A DNA stretch of 61,984 nt. It comes from Pseudomonadota bacterium. GTDB taxonomy: Bacteria; Myxococcota_A; Bradymonadia; Bradymonadales; GCA-2716585. Of the stretch, positions 22,874-31,575 are shown in pieces (the first letter of the stretch is position 1; the number at the start of each line of letters is the position of its first letter). The notes beneath the pieces are model-generated. The model made no database searches. It saw only the letters and a list, made by a program, of their open reading frames with translations, and was not told the origin of the DNA. The stretch covers positions 1 through 61,984 of the forward strand of contig SYOX01000012.1 of the NCBI GenBank assembly GCA_005804885.1. Direction: 5' to 3'. Both the position numbers and the translations under genes were made by a program.

Positions 22874-25090
22874 ATGGCTTGTTGTTCAGAGTGTGAAGCC
22901 GCCGAGGCGGAGCTGATGGAGCCGGTGTCCTGCGGCCCCTGCATGTTGGCGATGGGGGCGGGGGGCGAGGCTGACCCGCTCTCGGGCCTCGACGCTGAGT
23001 CCTGGGCCGCCATCGAGGCCGCGCTCGTGCTGGAGGGGGAGCTGCTCGCTCGCGGATCGAGCCCTGATGCGGCCAGGTCCGAGGCTGTGCGCTCGCTCGG
23101 CTGCGACCAGGGCTCCGAGGACGAGTGCAGCGCCTTCTACAGCGTCTACCGCGCGGCGAGGTTGCGCGCCCTGCTCTACGGGCGAGCCCTCGACAGCGCC
23201 GACATGGCCGAGGACCAGGCTTCCAGGGCCGAGCTGTCCATCGTCGGAGGCGACCGCGACCGCACCGAGGCGGTCCAGTACGAGCTGACGCGTGCCTTCG
23301 TGGCTCAGATCATGACCTCCTGCCCAGCGGGGGCCAACGGCGACGAGTGCGTCACCCTCTTCGGGGGGATGGCCGAGGTGCTGCGCGCCCTCTATCTGAC
23401 CCTGGCCCAGATGCAGGAGCCCGAGATCGAGGCCCTGATGCCTCTGCCGGTCTACTTCGGCCCCATGCCCGAGGACGAGCCCGAGCTTGAGGCCCCTCCT
23501 GCGCCCTCGCCTTCCACGCCGGGCCAGAGCGCCCCTGACCCCGCAACCCCCACCGAGCAGGAGGATCGAAGGCCCCCCTTCGAGCTGCGCCTCGACGCGA
23601 TCAAGCACCTGATCGCCACGCGGGCCGGCAGCAGGCAGCCCGCGACGACGAACCAGGGCGGCGCCGAGGGCGACAGCGCGCCCCACGACGACATGACCGC
23701 TGGCCCGAGGGGGCGCATCGGGGGGGGCGAGCACACCGGGGGCAGCGTGCAGCCCGCCGACTCGGGGCGGGGCGCGATGTGGCGGCACGGAATGGCGGCC
23801 ATCGGAAAGGGCAACCCCGCCAAGGGGCTGAAGTATCCCCGTGGCGCCGTGTCGCTGGTGATGAAGCGCCCTGGCCGTCACGAGAGCCGCGTGGCCTACA
23901 CGCTGGGCCGCACCAGCACGCCCTACGCGCTGGCGCTGTGGCAGTGGCAGGAGCTTGAGGGTGCCTATCAGGCGTGGCGCAGAGACATCTACAGGCGTTC
24001 CAAGGAGCCCCGAGGCGGCGCGCTGTCGCCCGACCTCATGGGCGCCGACGATGCTGCGGAGCTGGCGCGCAAGGTCAGCGCCAGGATCGGCGCGAGGCTC
24101 AAGACCGATTCGGTCGAAGCCTACGCGATGGGCCGGGGGCGCTGGGAGCACTTCCTTGACGCGCTGTGGGTGTCCTACAACGCCCAGCGGCAGACCGACG
24201 AGCCCGCCGAGCGCGAGCGCAGCATCGCCATCGGTCAGAAGCCCAGGCTCGATCTGCGCTCGGGCTTCGACACCTACGCGGGCAAGTGGTGCAGATCCGC
24301 GAGGCGCGAAGTGTCGCGCTCCGAGTCGAATGAAGGTCCAGGCGGCGACATCTTCGCCGCTGGGTGCCGCTACCCGTCGCGCCACGAGGGCCGCGTCTAC
24401 TTCCAGTTCCGCAGGTACGCCCTGGGGCGACTCCCAAAAGGGATCGCGAGCATCGACGGCCTTGAGGCTGCCGTGTTCGCGATGTTCAGCGGCAGGAACG
24501 GCTTTGAGGCGCCCAAGAGCTACCAGATCATCCCCCCGCCACCGCGCACGGCGACCTCCATCATGGCCCCTGCCAACATGGACGCCATCGGGACCTTCGA
24601 CGACGCCAAGGGCGCCCTGGTGTCGGGCTACGGCATGGCCACGGACGGCATCGAGGGCGCGGCGGGCGCCATCGGGGGCTTCTTCGGCGGCATCGGCAAG
24701 AAGCTCAAGGGGGTCTGGGGCGGCGACCTGAACAACTTTGGCGAGGACATGGAGGCGGTCGACGCCGAGATCCTCGACGACGGCTACGGCATGGTGCGCG
24801 GCCTCCTGCCCGCCGCCAGCGACGACTTCCACGGCGACTACGACGCGGACGTGGACGAGCTCTACGAGAGCATGTTCCCGGCCATCGCCCCGCTGGGGGC
24901 TGACGGCGAGGGCCTGGGCGCCACCGAGACGGCGGCGATCCTGGCTGCGGTCGTCGCCATCGCCATGATCGCGGGCGGCGCCTATGTGATCCCCCAGGTG
25001 ATGCCCCACTTCTTCGACCTCCAGAAGTCCTTCGTGGCCGAGGCTGGGCCGACGCTGCGGGCCGTTTTGCCGAACATGGGCAAGGGGTAA
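22874..25090 (+). CDS. large virion-type protein with C-terminal membrane helix
   Basis: A 738-residue protein opening the late block. The N-terminus is Cys-rich (CCSEC, CGPC near residues 3-22). Residues 40-180 are helical, 185-290 form a Pro/acidic/Gly linker, 300-560 a folded domain of unknown type (AMWRHGMAAIGKGN, AYTLGRTSTPYALALWQWQE), and a glycine-zipper stretch (GAAGAIGGFFGGIGKKLKG) sits near 590-620. A membrane helix (ATETAAILAAVVAIAMIAGG) is near residue 690. A large membrane-linked structural protein, perhaps the DNA delivery device, is likely; no family recognised. Confidence 0.55.
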   Translation: MACCSECEAAEAELMEPVSCGPCMLAMGAGGEADPLSGLDAESWAAIEAALVLEGELLARGSSPDAARSEAVRSLGCDQGSEDECSAFYSVYRAARLRALLYGRALDSADMAEDQASRAELSIVGGDRDRTEAVQYELTRAFVAQIMTSCPAGANGDECVTLFGGMAEVLRALYLTLAQMQEPEIEALMPLPVYFGPMPEDEPELEAPPAPSPSTPGQSAPDPATPTEQEDRRPPFELRLDAIKHLIATRAGSRQPATTNQGGAEGDSAPHDDMTAGPRGRIGGGEHTGGSVQPADSGRGAMWRHGMAAIGKGNPAKGLKYPRGAVSLVMKRPGRHESRVAYTLGRTSTPYALALWQWQELEGAYQAWRRDIYRRSKEPRGGALSPDLMGADDAAELARKVSARIGARLKTDSVEAYAMGRGRWEHFLDALWVSYNAQRQTDEPAERERSIAIGQKPRLDLRSGFDTYAGKWCRSARREVSRSESNEGPGGDIFAAGCRYPSRHEGRVYFQFRRYALGRLPKGIASIDGLEAAVFAMFSGRNGFEAPKSYQIIPPPPRTATSIMAPANMDAIGTFDDAKGALVSGYGMATDGIEGAAGAIGGFFGGIGKKLKGVWGGDLNNFGEDMEAVDAEILDDGYGMVRGLLPAASDDFHGDYDADVDELYESMFPAIAPLGADGEGLGATETAAILAAVVAIAMIAGGAYVIPQVMPHFFDLQKSFVAEAGPTLRAVLPNMGKG

Positions 25091-25095
25091 GGGAG

Positions 25096-25866
25096 ATGGG
25101 CAAGGGCTGCATCGAAACGGGCAAGACCTACGGCGCCAGCGCCGCCGCCGTCGCCGCGCCGCTCGCGCTCGTCGACGGGGGCGCGACGGCGGTGGCGCTG
25201 GCGCCGGTCATCGGCGGGATCTACGGCTGCCTTGCGTCGGATCAGGGCCAGAAGGCCCTCCAGGAGATCTGGTCCGAGACAAAGACCGCGTGGAGGGTCA
25301 CGCGCCGCGTCCTGTGGCGGGCGTGGCGGTGGGTCGACCCGCCCAGGGGTCGCCGCTTCTTGAGGGTCGAGCCCCTGTCGATGGACGACGCCCTGGCGCT
25401 GGTCGCCCACAGCTTCGAGCACAAGATCGGCCCTCGCCTCTACTTGCCGCGCGGCGACAAGTGGGTCGCCATCGAGGCTTCCTCGGTGATCACCCAGGAC
25501 GTGATCGCGCAGGTCTACGGGCCAGACCTGGCCGGGATCGCCTCGCCGGGGGCGCTGGTCAACCTGTGGTGGAGGTTCTGGGCAAAGACCGAGGACGACC
25601 AGCCCGACTGGAGCGCCCGCACGCGGCTGCTCTTTACGATCTTTCGCGTCGGGGACTTCCTCGCGTCGGCCCCCGAAGGGCTCGACATCGAGGCGTGGCC
25701 GACCCTGCCGCGCGGTGAGGCGCTGGCGACCCTGCCCTCGCACCCTGCCGCCGTCATGGTCAAGACCCCCGAGCCTGAGACGGGCCAGTCCATCCAGTGG
25801 AGGGGCAAGACACCCCCCGAGGCGTCGCTGTGGCTGTTCGCCGCCGATATCGGGAGGGTCCCATGA
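25096..25866 (+). CDS. membrane-associated virion-type protein
   Basis: A 256-residue protein starting five bases after the previous stop. Residues 12-50 are hydrophobic and Ala/Gly-rich (SAAAVAAPLALVDGG, then APVIGGIYGCLA), suggesting a membrane hairpin. The rest is soluble with many Trp residues (RVLWRAWRWVDP). It overlaps the next gene by ATGA. No family recognised. Position and design suit a membrane protein of an enveloped or membrane-lined particle. Confidence 0.5.
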   Translation: MGKGCIETGKTYGASAAAVAAPLALVDGGATAVALAPVIGGIYGCLASDQGQKALQEIWSETKTAWRVTRRVLWRAWRWVDPPRGRRFLRVEPLSMDDALALVAHSFEHKIGPRLYLPRGDKWVAIEASSVITQDVIAQVYGPDLAGIASPGALVNLWWRFWAKTEDDQPDWSARTRLLFTIFRVGDFLASAPEGLDIEAWPTLPRGEALATLPSHPAAVMVKTPEPETGQSIQWRGKTPPEASLWLFAADIGRVP

Positions 25867-26408
25867 CCACCTTCGTCGAGCAGTGGCCCTTTGCGCGCGG
25901 CGAGGAGAAGGGGATGAGCGTCGAGCAGGCTGCCGCCTTCTACGGCAAGCGCCTGTCGCCCATCGAGGACGCCGACGATCCCGTCTTTGAGTCGGGCAAG
26001 CGGGCGCTTCGCACCCTTCGCGCCCAGACGCGCCAGCGATACGGGCTCGGGCAGGCCGCGCTACTCGACGGGGCGAGCCCGCCGCTGAGGCTCCTCTTTG
26101 CCCACGACATCATCACCGAGCGCGCGGTGCTTCTGCGCCGCGACTCAGGGGGCGTCCAGACCTACTTCCCCATCGCCCACATCGGCCCCAACGGTGCGCG
26201 CCTGCTGACGCTGGTTGAGGCCACCGAGGCGATGGGCGGCAAGTGGAAGGACTTTCCCCCGGCGGGCGGCTTCGCCCAGCCAGGGCTCATGGGATTTGCC
26301 GCCGCCTTCGGGCGCGGCGTCGACAACACGCTGGCCCACCCCGCCGTGCGCACCGGCTTGACGGTCGGCGCCGTCGTGGCGCTGGGCCGAACACTCCTTG
26401 GAGGATGA
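25863..26408 (+). CDS. virion-type protein with C-terminal membrane segment
   Basis: A 181-residue protein starting at the ATG at 25863 (ATGA overlap). The body is soluble (FAHDIITERAVLLRRDSGG), and the final 20 residues (TGLTVGAVVALGRTLLGG) form a short hydrophobic tail anchor. It resembles its neighbours in architecture rather than sequence. Family unknown. Confidence 0.5.
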   Translation: MTTFVEQWPFARGEEKGMSVEQAAAFYGKRLSPIEDADDPVFESGKRALRTLRAQTRQRYGLGQAALLDGASPPLRLLFAHDIITERAVLLRRDSGGVQTYFPIAHIGPNGARLLTLVEATEAMGGKWKDFPPAGGFAQPGLMGFAAAFGRGVDNTLAHPAVRTGLTVGAVVALGRTLLGG

Positions 26409-26411
26409 GAG

Positions 26412-27071
26412 ATGGCGACCGAGAACCAGACTGAGCTGCTCAAGGCCCTGGAGCGCCGAGGCGTCAGGGTCGTGGGCGAACCCGAGCACCTTGCGTCCGA
26501 CCCCACGGGGGGAAGCCGGGGCAAGGGCTGGTACGCGACGATCCAGGGGCCTGACGGCACCGAGACGGTCTACCTGGGGCTGTCTGCCGAGGCCGCGATG
26601 GCCGAGGTGTCCACCGGCAAGGTCCGCCAGGGCGTCGTCGGCACGAGGGAGGCCAGCCGGGTTAAGTCGGGCTGGGTCGCCGCCGCCGAGATCGGCGTGC
26701 CCGCCGCCCTCTCGGCGGGTCTGGCCACCACCGACGGCTTCTTGCGCCACCAAGGCAAGAACACGGCCGCGACGGTGGCGAACCTCGTGGTGGCGAGCAT
26801 CGGGCTTGCCACCGCCACCAAGGCGCAGAACGCCATCGTCCGCGACGTGGGCAAGGCGGCCTTCAACGTCGGCATCGCCAACGAGGCCCGCGACAAGCTC
26901 GGCCCCTACCTCTCGCGCCTCAAGGACGAGCGGGACCGCAAGGCCAAGGAGGAGGAGGACCGCAAGCTGTGGGAGTCCTACACGCAGTCCCACGACAGGG
27001 ATGAGGGCCGCCGCGAGGAGCCCTCGCGCGAGCGGGTCGAGCAGCGCGAGCGGGTCGCCGTCGTTCAGTAG
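26412..27071 (+). CDS. membrane protein with charged C-terminal helix
   Basis: A 219-residue protein. The N-terminus is a small alpha/beta unit ending in TVYLGLSAEAAMAEV. Two hydrophobic stretches follow (AAEIGVPAALSAGLATT; TVANLVVASIGLATATK) and then a long, highly charged helix (LKDERDRKAKEEEDRKLW). GGAGG precedes the ATG. Probably a virion membrane protein whose charged end faces the capsid or DNA. Confidence 0.5.
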   Translation: MATENQTELLKALERRGVRVVGEPEHLASDPTGGSRGKGWYATIQGPDGTETVYLGLSAEAAMAEVSTGKVRQGVVGTREASRVKSGWVAAAEIGVPAALSAGLATTDGFLRHQGKNTAATVANLVVASIGLATATKAQNAIVRDVGKAAFNVGIANEARDKLGPYLSRLKDERDRKAKEEEDRKLWESYTQSHDRDEGRREEPSRERVEQRERVAVVQ

Positions 27072-27152
27072 CAAGAGAGACAGGGGAGGGTCGCGCGGGG
27101 GCAATGGTGCCCTCGGGCGCGCCTGATACCCGAGTTTGTTGGAGAGAGAGTC

Positions 27153-27986
27153 ATGTTCCAGTTCCAGATGCCCCGAGTCAACCCCGCGAAGAAGCTCAAG
27201 ATCGACTCCAACGCCCTCAAGGGGGCTGCGCTGGACGCCATCGCCAACGCCGGGATCAACCTGCCGCCCCAGGGCGCCGCGAAGGTGGGGAGTGCCCTGG
27301 ACAGGTTCGCCGCCCGCGTCGGTGGGCGCAACACGTCCTGCGAGGGGCGCACGCCCCTGATGCGGCGCCAGGCCCTCGTCTTCCGCCTCGTCAACAACGG
27401 CGGCACCAGCGGCACCCGCACGGGCGTGTCCATCGCGGCGGGCTCGGCCCCGCTGGAGACCCTGGTGGCCAACAGCAACTGGCTGCACTCCAGCCAGTCC
27501 TCGGCGCTGGCTGCCGACCTCGCCAGCGAGGCCAGCCGCGTGCTCTTGCAGGACTCGTCGTCCAAGGGGCACTCGCACTACTCGATGCTCGACGGCGGCT
27601 TCATCCGGCACGTCCGGGGAAGGATCGTCGTGTCGGCTCGCCGCGCGGGCGAGTCGGTCAACGCGGAGCTGTCGGCCGAGATCAAGAAGGCGCTGGAGTC
27701 CAACTTCGCCATCGTCATCGATCAGACGGCCACCGGGACCGACTACCGCCTGGCGCCGACCTTCTTCTCCCAGATCCCCCCCGAAGGGGTCGAGATGAAG
27801 GACGACCAGCTCTTCGAGCTGACGCGCAACTCGGTCGTGCGCGTGGACTACGCGGGGGTCGGCTCGCTGGTCAACTACCCGGCCTTCGATCACGACTCGG
27901 GCGAGCAGATCTACGTCGCCGTGGCCATCGAGGTCGAGCTGATCGTCACCAAGACCCCCAACGAGGACTACACCGACCTGCTGTGA
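27153..27986 (+). CDS. candidate major capsid protein
   Basis: A 277-residue, strand-rich protein. From residue 70 the sequence alternates strands and turns (ALVFRLVNNGG, GFIRHVRGRIVVSARR), and the C-terminus (EQIYVAVAIEVELIVTK) is a classic edge strand. Its length is in the range of double-jelly-roll capsid proteins of small tailless phages (the PM2 protein is of similar size), but I cannot prove the fold. It has its own leader, a strong GGAGAGAG site and two large hairpins after the stop, suggesting separate high expression. Best capsid candidate in the window. Confidence 0.4.
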   Translation: MFQFQMPRVNPAKKLKIDSNALKGAALDAIANAGINLPPQGAAKVGSALDRFAARVGGRNTSCEGRTPLMRRQALVFRLVNNGGTSGTRTGVSIAAGSAPLETLVANSNWLHSSQSSALAADLASEASRVLLQDSSSKGHSHYSMLDGGFIRHVRGRIVVSARRAGESVNAELSAEIKKALESNFAIVIDQTATGTDYRLAPTFFSQIPPEGVEMKDDQLFELTRNSVVRVDYAGVGSLVNYPAFDHDSGEQIYVAVAIEVELIVTKTPNEDYTDLL

Positions 27987-28001
27987 TCCAGCATCGGTGA
28001 G

Positions 28002-28067
28002 CCGCTGCCAGATCGCAGCGGTGGTCGTCTGACGCTGGCGGGGATCGCAGGTCGATCCCCACCAGCG
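28002..28067 (+). terminator. two hairpins after the candidate capsid gene
   Basis: CCGCTGC/GCAGCGG (28002-28008 with 28015-28021) is followed by a 15-base stem with one mismatch (28033-28047 with 28053-28067; CGCTGG and GGGGATCG arms). No T-tract follows, so it may be a partial terminator or an mRNA stabiliser that raises capsid mRNA levels. Confidence 0.5.
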
Positions 28068-28119
28068 CCTTCATCAACCACGAGGCCCTACGGGGCGAGC
28101 CCCAACGGAGGGGCAAGAG

Positions 28120-28497
28120 ATGAGCAGCAAAGACCTCAAGAGGGTTTTCCTTGGGACGTGGGACTTCGCCAATGGGGGGACCGTCGCGGCCCACGACCTC
28201 ACGGGCGGCGAGATCACGGAGCTGGCGGGCAAGATCCTGGCCGACATCGTGGTCGACATTCGCACGCCCCTGACCAGCGGCGGCAGCGCGACGATCCAGC
28301 TTCGCACCGACGCCGACACTGCGCTGACGGCGGCCATCGGCATCGCCTCGATCAACGACAAGGCGGTCCAGGCTTTCAAGAGCCTCCAGCTCTCGGCTGC
28401 GGACGTGGCCTCGGCCTTCAACGTCAACATCGGCACGGCGGCCATGACGGCGGGCGTGCTGGACTTCTACGGGTTCGTGTTCGACCCGAGGAACTAG
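28120..28497 (+). CDS. beta-sandwich structural protein
   Basis: A 125-residue protein with the pattern of small phage decoration-type proteins: AGKILADIVVDIRTPL, GGSATIQLRTDAD and a final strand AGVLDFYGFVF. It lies directly after the capsid hairpins with a clear GGAGG site. Probable minor capsid or vertex protein; the precise fold is inferred from strand pattern only. Confidence 0.45.
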   Translation: MSSKDLKRVFLGTWDFANGGTVAAHDLTGGEITELAGKILADIVVDIRTPLTSGGSATIQLRTDADTALTAAIGIASINDKAVQAFKSLQLSAADVASAFNVNIGTAAMTAGVLDFYGFVFDPRN

Positions 28498-28517
28498 CGG
28501 GCGCAGGGGGGGCGGCG

Positions 28518-28889
28518 ATGATCGGCTACGAGACACTGCTGGCCAGGATCAACCTGGATGGCAACAACGCCGTTCCCCTGTGGCCCCCTGGGTGGGTGGA
28601 GTTCAGGGGGGGGAGGTGCGTGCGCCGCCCTGATGCGCCCGAGATCGCCTACGTGTTGCCGCTGGCCGTTTCTCCAGCCGCCAACTTCCGCCTCCGCTCC
28701 GCTGACCAGTCAGAGATCTTCGAGGTCATCACGCCAGACCTCCAGGACCCGGCCTACATCGCCCGCTGGCTCGCCGCGCCGCTGCTCGTGGGCGCGCAGC
28801 TGCTCGTCAATACGACCTCGGCATCGGCGGCAGGGTACGTCGATGCGAGGTTCTACTTCATCCCCTTCAACCAGGGGCGCTCATGTTGA
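28518..28889 (+). CDS. small structural protein, probably beta-rich
   Basis: A 123-residue protein starting at ATG 28518 behind a G-rich site. Strands such as AYVLPLAVSP, EIFEVITP and VDARFYFIPFN suggest a beta-sandwich. It overlaps the next gene by seven bases. Possibly a second minor capsid protein paired with the product of 28120. Family not recognised. Confidence 0.45.
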   Translation: MIGYETLLARINLDGNNAVPLWPPGWVEFRGGRCVRRPDAPEIAYVLPLAVSPAANFRLRSADQSEIFEVITPDLQDPAYIARWLAAPLLVGAQLLVNTTSASAAGYVDARFYFIPFNQGRSC

Positions 28890-29380
28890 CCACTCAACAA
28901 GTAGAGGCCGCCTATGCGGCCTTGCCGGGCATCTGGGCCGGGTGGGACGGTGAACTGGCCCAGCTCACCGACGCGCTCGTGATCGCGACCGGGGCCAGCG
29001 CCGCCGAGGTGCGCCCCTTCGCCCAGAGAGCCCGCTACGCCAGGCTTCGGGCTGGCAACGTTGCCGAGTTCGCCAGGGATCTGCCCGAGCTGCTGGCTCA
29101 CATGGCGGTCTGCTCCGACATCCTGCGCGCGATCTACTGCGCTGGCGGCGTCGCAAAGGAGATGGAGGACGCCGCCCTGTCGTCGCTGGCGGCGCTGGAG
29201 CAGATCTATGATCGCCCAGCTCCGCCTCGCAAGGTGGAGGGCTCCGAGAACGCCGAGGACGTCGAGAACGCCGACGACGCCGAGGACGCTGAGGAAGGCG
29301 CCGAACAAGGCAACGGGGCCAAAGCACCACGCCGACGCCGAGGGCGGACCCTGAAAGTGGTCTCTGGGGGTACGGCATGA
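28883..29380 (+). CDS. helical protein with acidic-basic tail
   Basis: A 165-residue protein. Residues 1-115 are helical (QQVEAAYAALPGIWAGW; LAHMAVCSDILRAIYCAGG). The tail is first strongly acidic (ENAEDVENADDAEDAEEG) and then basic (RRRRGRTLK). Likely a scaffold, assembly or DNA-contact protein. It overlaps the SGNH hydrolase gene by ATGA. Confidence 0.5.
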   Translation: MLTTQQVEAAYAALPGIWAGWDGELAQLTDALVIATGASAAEVRPFAQRARYARLRAGNVAEFARDLPELLAHMAVCSDILRAIYCAGGVAKEMEDAALSSLAALEQIYDRPAPPRKVEGSENAEDVENADDAEDAEEGAEQGNGAKAPRRRRGRTLKVVSGGTA

Positions 29381-30144
29381 AGGCGGTCATCCTCGGAGAC
29401 TCGATCATCGGCGGCGCGGCTGACGGGGCGGGCGGGCTTGCCCGCGCTCTGTCGCAGTCTGCGCCTCGGTGGGGTCTTACGATCGAGGATGCTGCGGGCG
29501 TCGGCGGCTCGACCGTCGCCAACTGGATGCACGCCTCGGGTCTGCCCGTCCCTGGCAAGGGCGCGGCGCTGGGGCGCTGGGGCGATGGGTCGAGGATGCC
29601 CCCGCTCGACGAGGCCGCGCGCAAGCGGGCGCAGGTCCCCAGGATCGCGGCGATGGACGCCGACATCTACTGGATCAACTTCGGCACCAACGACTTCAGC
29701 AGCGGGCGCCCGCCTCGGATGTGGGCAGACCAGGCCATCGCCTTGATCGAGCAGCTCCCCGAGCGAGCTCGCGTGATCTGGACGGTCGGCAACATCGACC
29801 CTCGCATCCAGGCGGCGCGCTCCGAAGGTCTGGCGTTGCTGACACAGGACACCGAGCGGCGCTGGCCGGGGCGCGTCCTCGTGCTCGACACCCAGGGGCC
29901 GCTGGCCGTCTACGCGCCCGGCTCGATCCACCCCTCCGTCGCCCAACATGCGCGCTTTCTGGACGCCGCAGACGCCCGAGTGCGCGCCCACCTTCGCGGC
30001 GAGGCGCCTTCGAGGCGCGCTGCGGGGCGCGCGGGCATGGCGTGGCTCCTCGGGGCGCTCGGCCTCGGCCTCGGGGTCGCCAAAGGCCCCGAGCTGCTCG
30101 ACGCTCTGGCCATCTGGCTCGACGGGAGGCGCCGCCATGCTTGA
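29377..30144 (+). CDS. SGNH/GDSL hydrolase, tail-anchored
   Basis: A 255-residue protein with the SGNH blocks: ILGDSIIGG (S9 nucleophile), a glycine block GVGGST, and FGTNDF (N105). The catalytic histidine is H185 in GSIHPS, where the usual Asp two residues earlier is replaced. The C-terminal 40 residues hold a hydrophobic helix (MAWLLGALGLGLGV). SGNH enzymes remove acyl or acetyl groups from carbohydrates or lipids; here it may deacetylate peptidoglycan or surface sugar during entry or release. A membrane anchor on a virion-block hydrolase supports a particle with a membrane. Confidence 0.7.
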   Translation: MKAVILGDSIIGGAADGAGGLARALSQSAPRWGLTIEDAAGVGGSTVANWMHASGLPVPGKGAALGRWGDGSRMPPLDEAARKRAQVPRIAAMDADIYWINFGTNDFSSGRPPRMWADQAIALIEQLPERARVIWTVGNIDPRIQAARSEGLALLTQDTERRWPGRVLVLDTQGPLAVYAPGSIHPSVAQHARFLDAADARVRAHLRGEAPSRRAAGRAGMAWLLGALGLGLGVAKGPELLDALAIWLDGRRRHA

Positions 30145-30628
30145 GCAGTACAGCGATTGGCCCTCGGTCTGCCGAGCGGTCCTGCTTCTGCGCCACGGCG
30201 TCGATCTCAGGCTCGACAAGGCCGCCTTGCCGCACCCCTCGCAGATCGTGGCCTTTCGGCAGTCGCCGGGGCTGGGAGTCAAGCACACGGCCTCGTGGCG
30301 CGGTCGGCTCACTGACGGGCGCTCGCTTCATGTGCTGGAGTTCGACGACCGCTACGAGGCCCATTGGGACAGCAGGGACCCCGCTGACAACTTCCTCGCC
30401 CACCTGCTCGACGACACGCCCCGCCTCGCGATGGGGATAACGATGCTCTCAGGCGCAGCGCTCGGCGGCGCGGTGGGCGCCTTGTCGGGCGGGTCTGCGG
30501 CCTCGGGTGGGGTCGTGGGCGCCCTCGGGGGGCTGTGGCTGGGGATCTTTGGTCTGGGGCCGGGCGCGCACCGCGTCGTGTCCGAGGTGCAAGAAGGCGC
30601 CCTCGTCGGGCTCAGGAGGGCGGCATGA
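30137..30628 (+). CDS. glycine-zipper membrane protein
   Basis: A 163-residue protein starting at the ATG at 30137, inside the end of the SGNH gene. The N-terminal 95 residues are soluble (SWRGRLTDGRSLHVLEFDD). Residues 100-145 form two glycine-zipper hydrophobic helices (MLSGAALGGAVGALSGG; VGALGGLWLGIFGLG), able to oligomerise in a membrane. A pore or virion membrane role is likely. Confidence 0.5.
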   Translation: MLEQYSDWPSVCRAVLLLRHGVDLRLDKAALPHPSQIVAFRQSPGLGVKHTASWRGRLTDGRSLHVLEFDDRYEAHWDSRDPADNFLAHLLDDTPRLAMGITMLSGAALGGAVGALSGGSAASGGVVGALGGLWLGIFGLGPGAHRVVSEVQEGALVGLRRAA

Positions 30629-31575
30629 AGGACGGACAGCCAACAGGGACGACCCCGAGGATCGGGGAGCGGGTCTTCGACGTGCCGGTGGGCGGCAAGA
30701 GCACCGCCGTGCCAGCACAGATCGACATGCGATGGGGCCTCCAGTTCAGCAACCGCAAGAGGCGATCTGCGCCTCCCGACTCGATCATCGTCCACGACAA
30801 CGCTGGCCCCGGCAACCCCTCGGAGTACTTCGAGGGCAAGGGGTTCGGCGTCCACTTCTTCATCGAGCTGGACGGGAGGGTGTGGTTCCACTGCGACCCC
30901 GAGTTCGCGCTCGTCCACGGCGGGGCCTGGAACGGGCGCACCGTGGCCGTGGAGCTTCGCAACGGCTTCACATGGAACTTCAGGCACGCCCTCCAGACGC
31001 ACCACACCAACACGCGGCTGGCCGCTGGGCGCAAGATGCCCTTCTACACCCCCGCCCAGATGGAGGCCCTGGTCTTCCTCGTGTCGTGGCTGTGGGAGGC
31101 GATCCCGTCGCTGGTGCGGGCCTTCCCCAACGTCAAGGACGAGGCGCCGCTGCACCGCTTCGTCGCGGCAAACCACCCTCCCGGCGTCGTCGCCCACTAT
31201 CACAGCCTCGCCGCGCACGCGGACGGGACGATCCCGGTGGCCGTGGCCTACTACGTCCTGGAGGGGGATCTCGACATCGATGAGGCGATGGAGAGGGTCG
31301 CGAGGGAGGCCGGGGACGGCCTGCACCTGACCCCCGAGGCGGCTCGCGGCGCGTTCAGGCCGCTCGGCCCCCGAGGCGCCCCTGACGATGTGCGCTGCCC
31401 CAACGGGGCCTGCAAGGGAGGCGGTGGCAAGGGCGGCGGCAAGGGCGGTAAGGGCGCCCCCCCGAAGGGCACACCGCCCCCTCCGAAGCCCAGCGGCAAG
31501 TCCAACGTGGCCGGGATGGTGATCGGGACGGTGGTGGCCGTGGCGCTCTTCGCGCTCGGCAAGGCGGTGCTGTGA
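30625..31575 (+). CDS. N-acetylmuramoyl-L-alanine amidase, tail-anchored
   Basis: A 316-residue Amidase_2 (PGRP/T7-lysozyme-like) enzyme. Zinc ligands are H57 in IIVHDNA and H191 in VVAHYH, and the core strand HFFIELDGRVWFHC with VAVELRNG is typical. It cuts the bond between N-acetylmuramic acid and the peptide stem. The catalytic domain is followed by a Gly/Lys/Pro linker (GGGKGGGKGGKGAPP) and a C-terminal membrane helix (GMVIGTVVAVALFALG). The anchor suggests that it is mounted on the particle or on the inner membrane for local wall opening. ATGA overlap with the gene before. Confidence 0.8.
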   Translation: MKDGQPTGTTPRIGERVFDVPVGGKSTAVPAQIDMRWGLQFSNRKRRSAPPDSIIVHDNAGPGNPSEYFEGKGFGVHFFIELDGRVWFHCDPEFALVHGGAWNGRTVAVELRNGFTWNFRHALQTHHTNTRLAAGRKMPFYTPAQMEALVFLVSWLWEAIPSLVRAFPNVKDEAPLHRFVAANHPPGVVAHYHSLAAHADGTIPVAVAYYVLEGDLDIDEAMERVAREAGDGLHLTPEAARGAFRPLGPRGAPDDVRCPNGACKGGGGKGGGKGGKGAPPKGTPPPPKPSGKSNVAGMVIGTVVAVALFALGKAVL

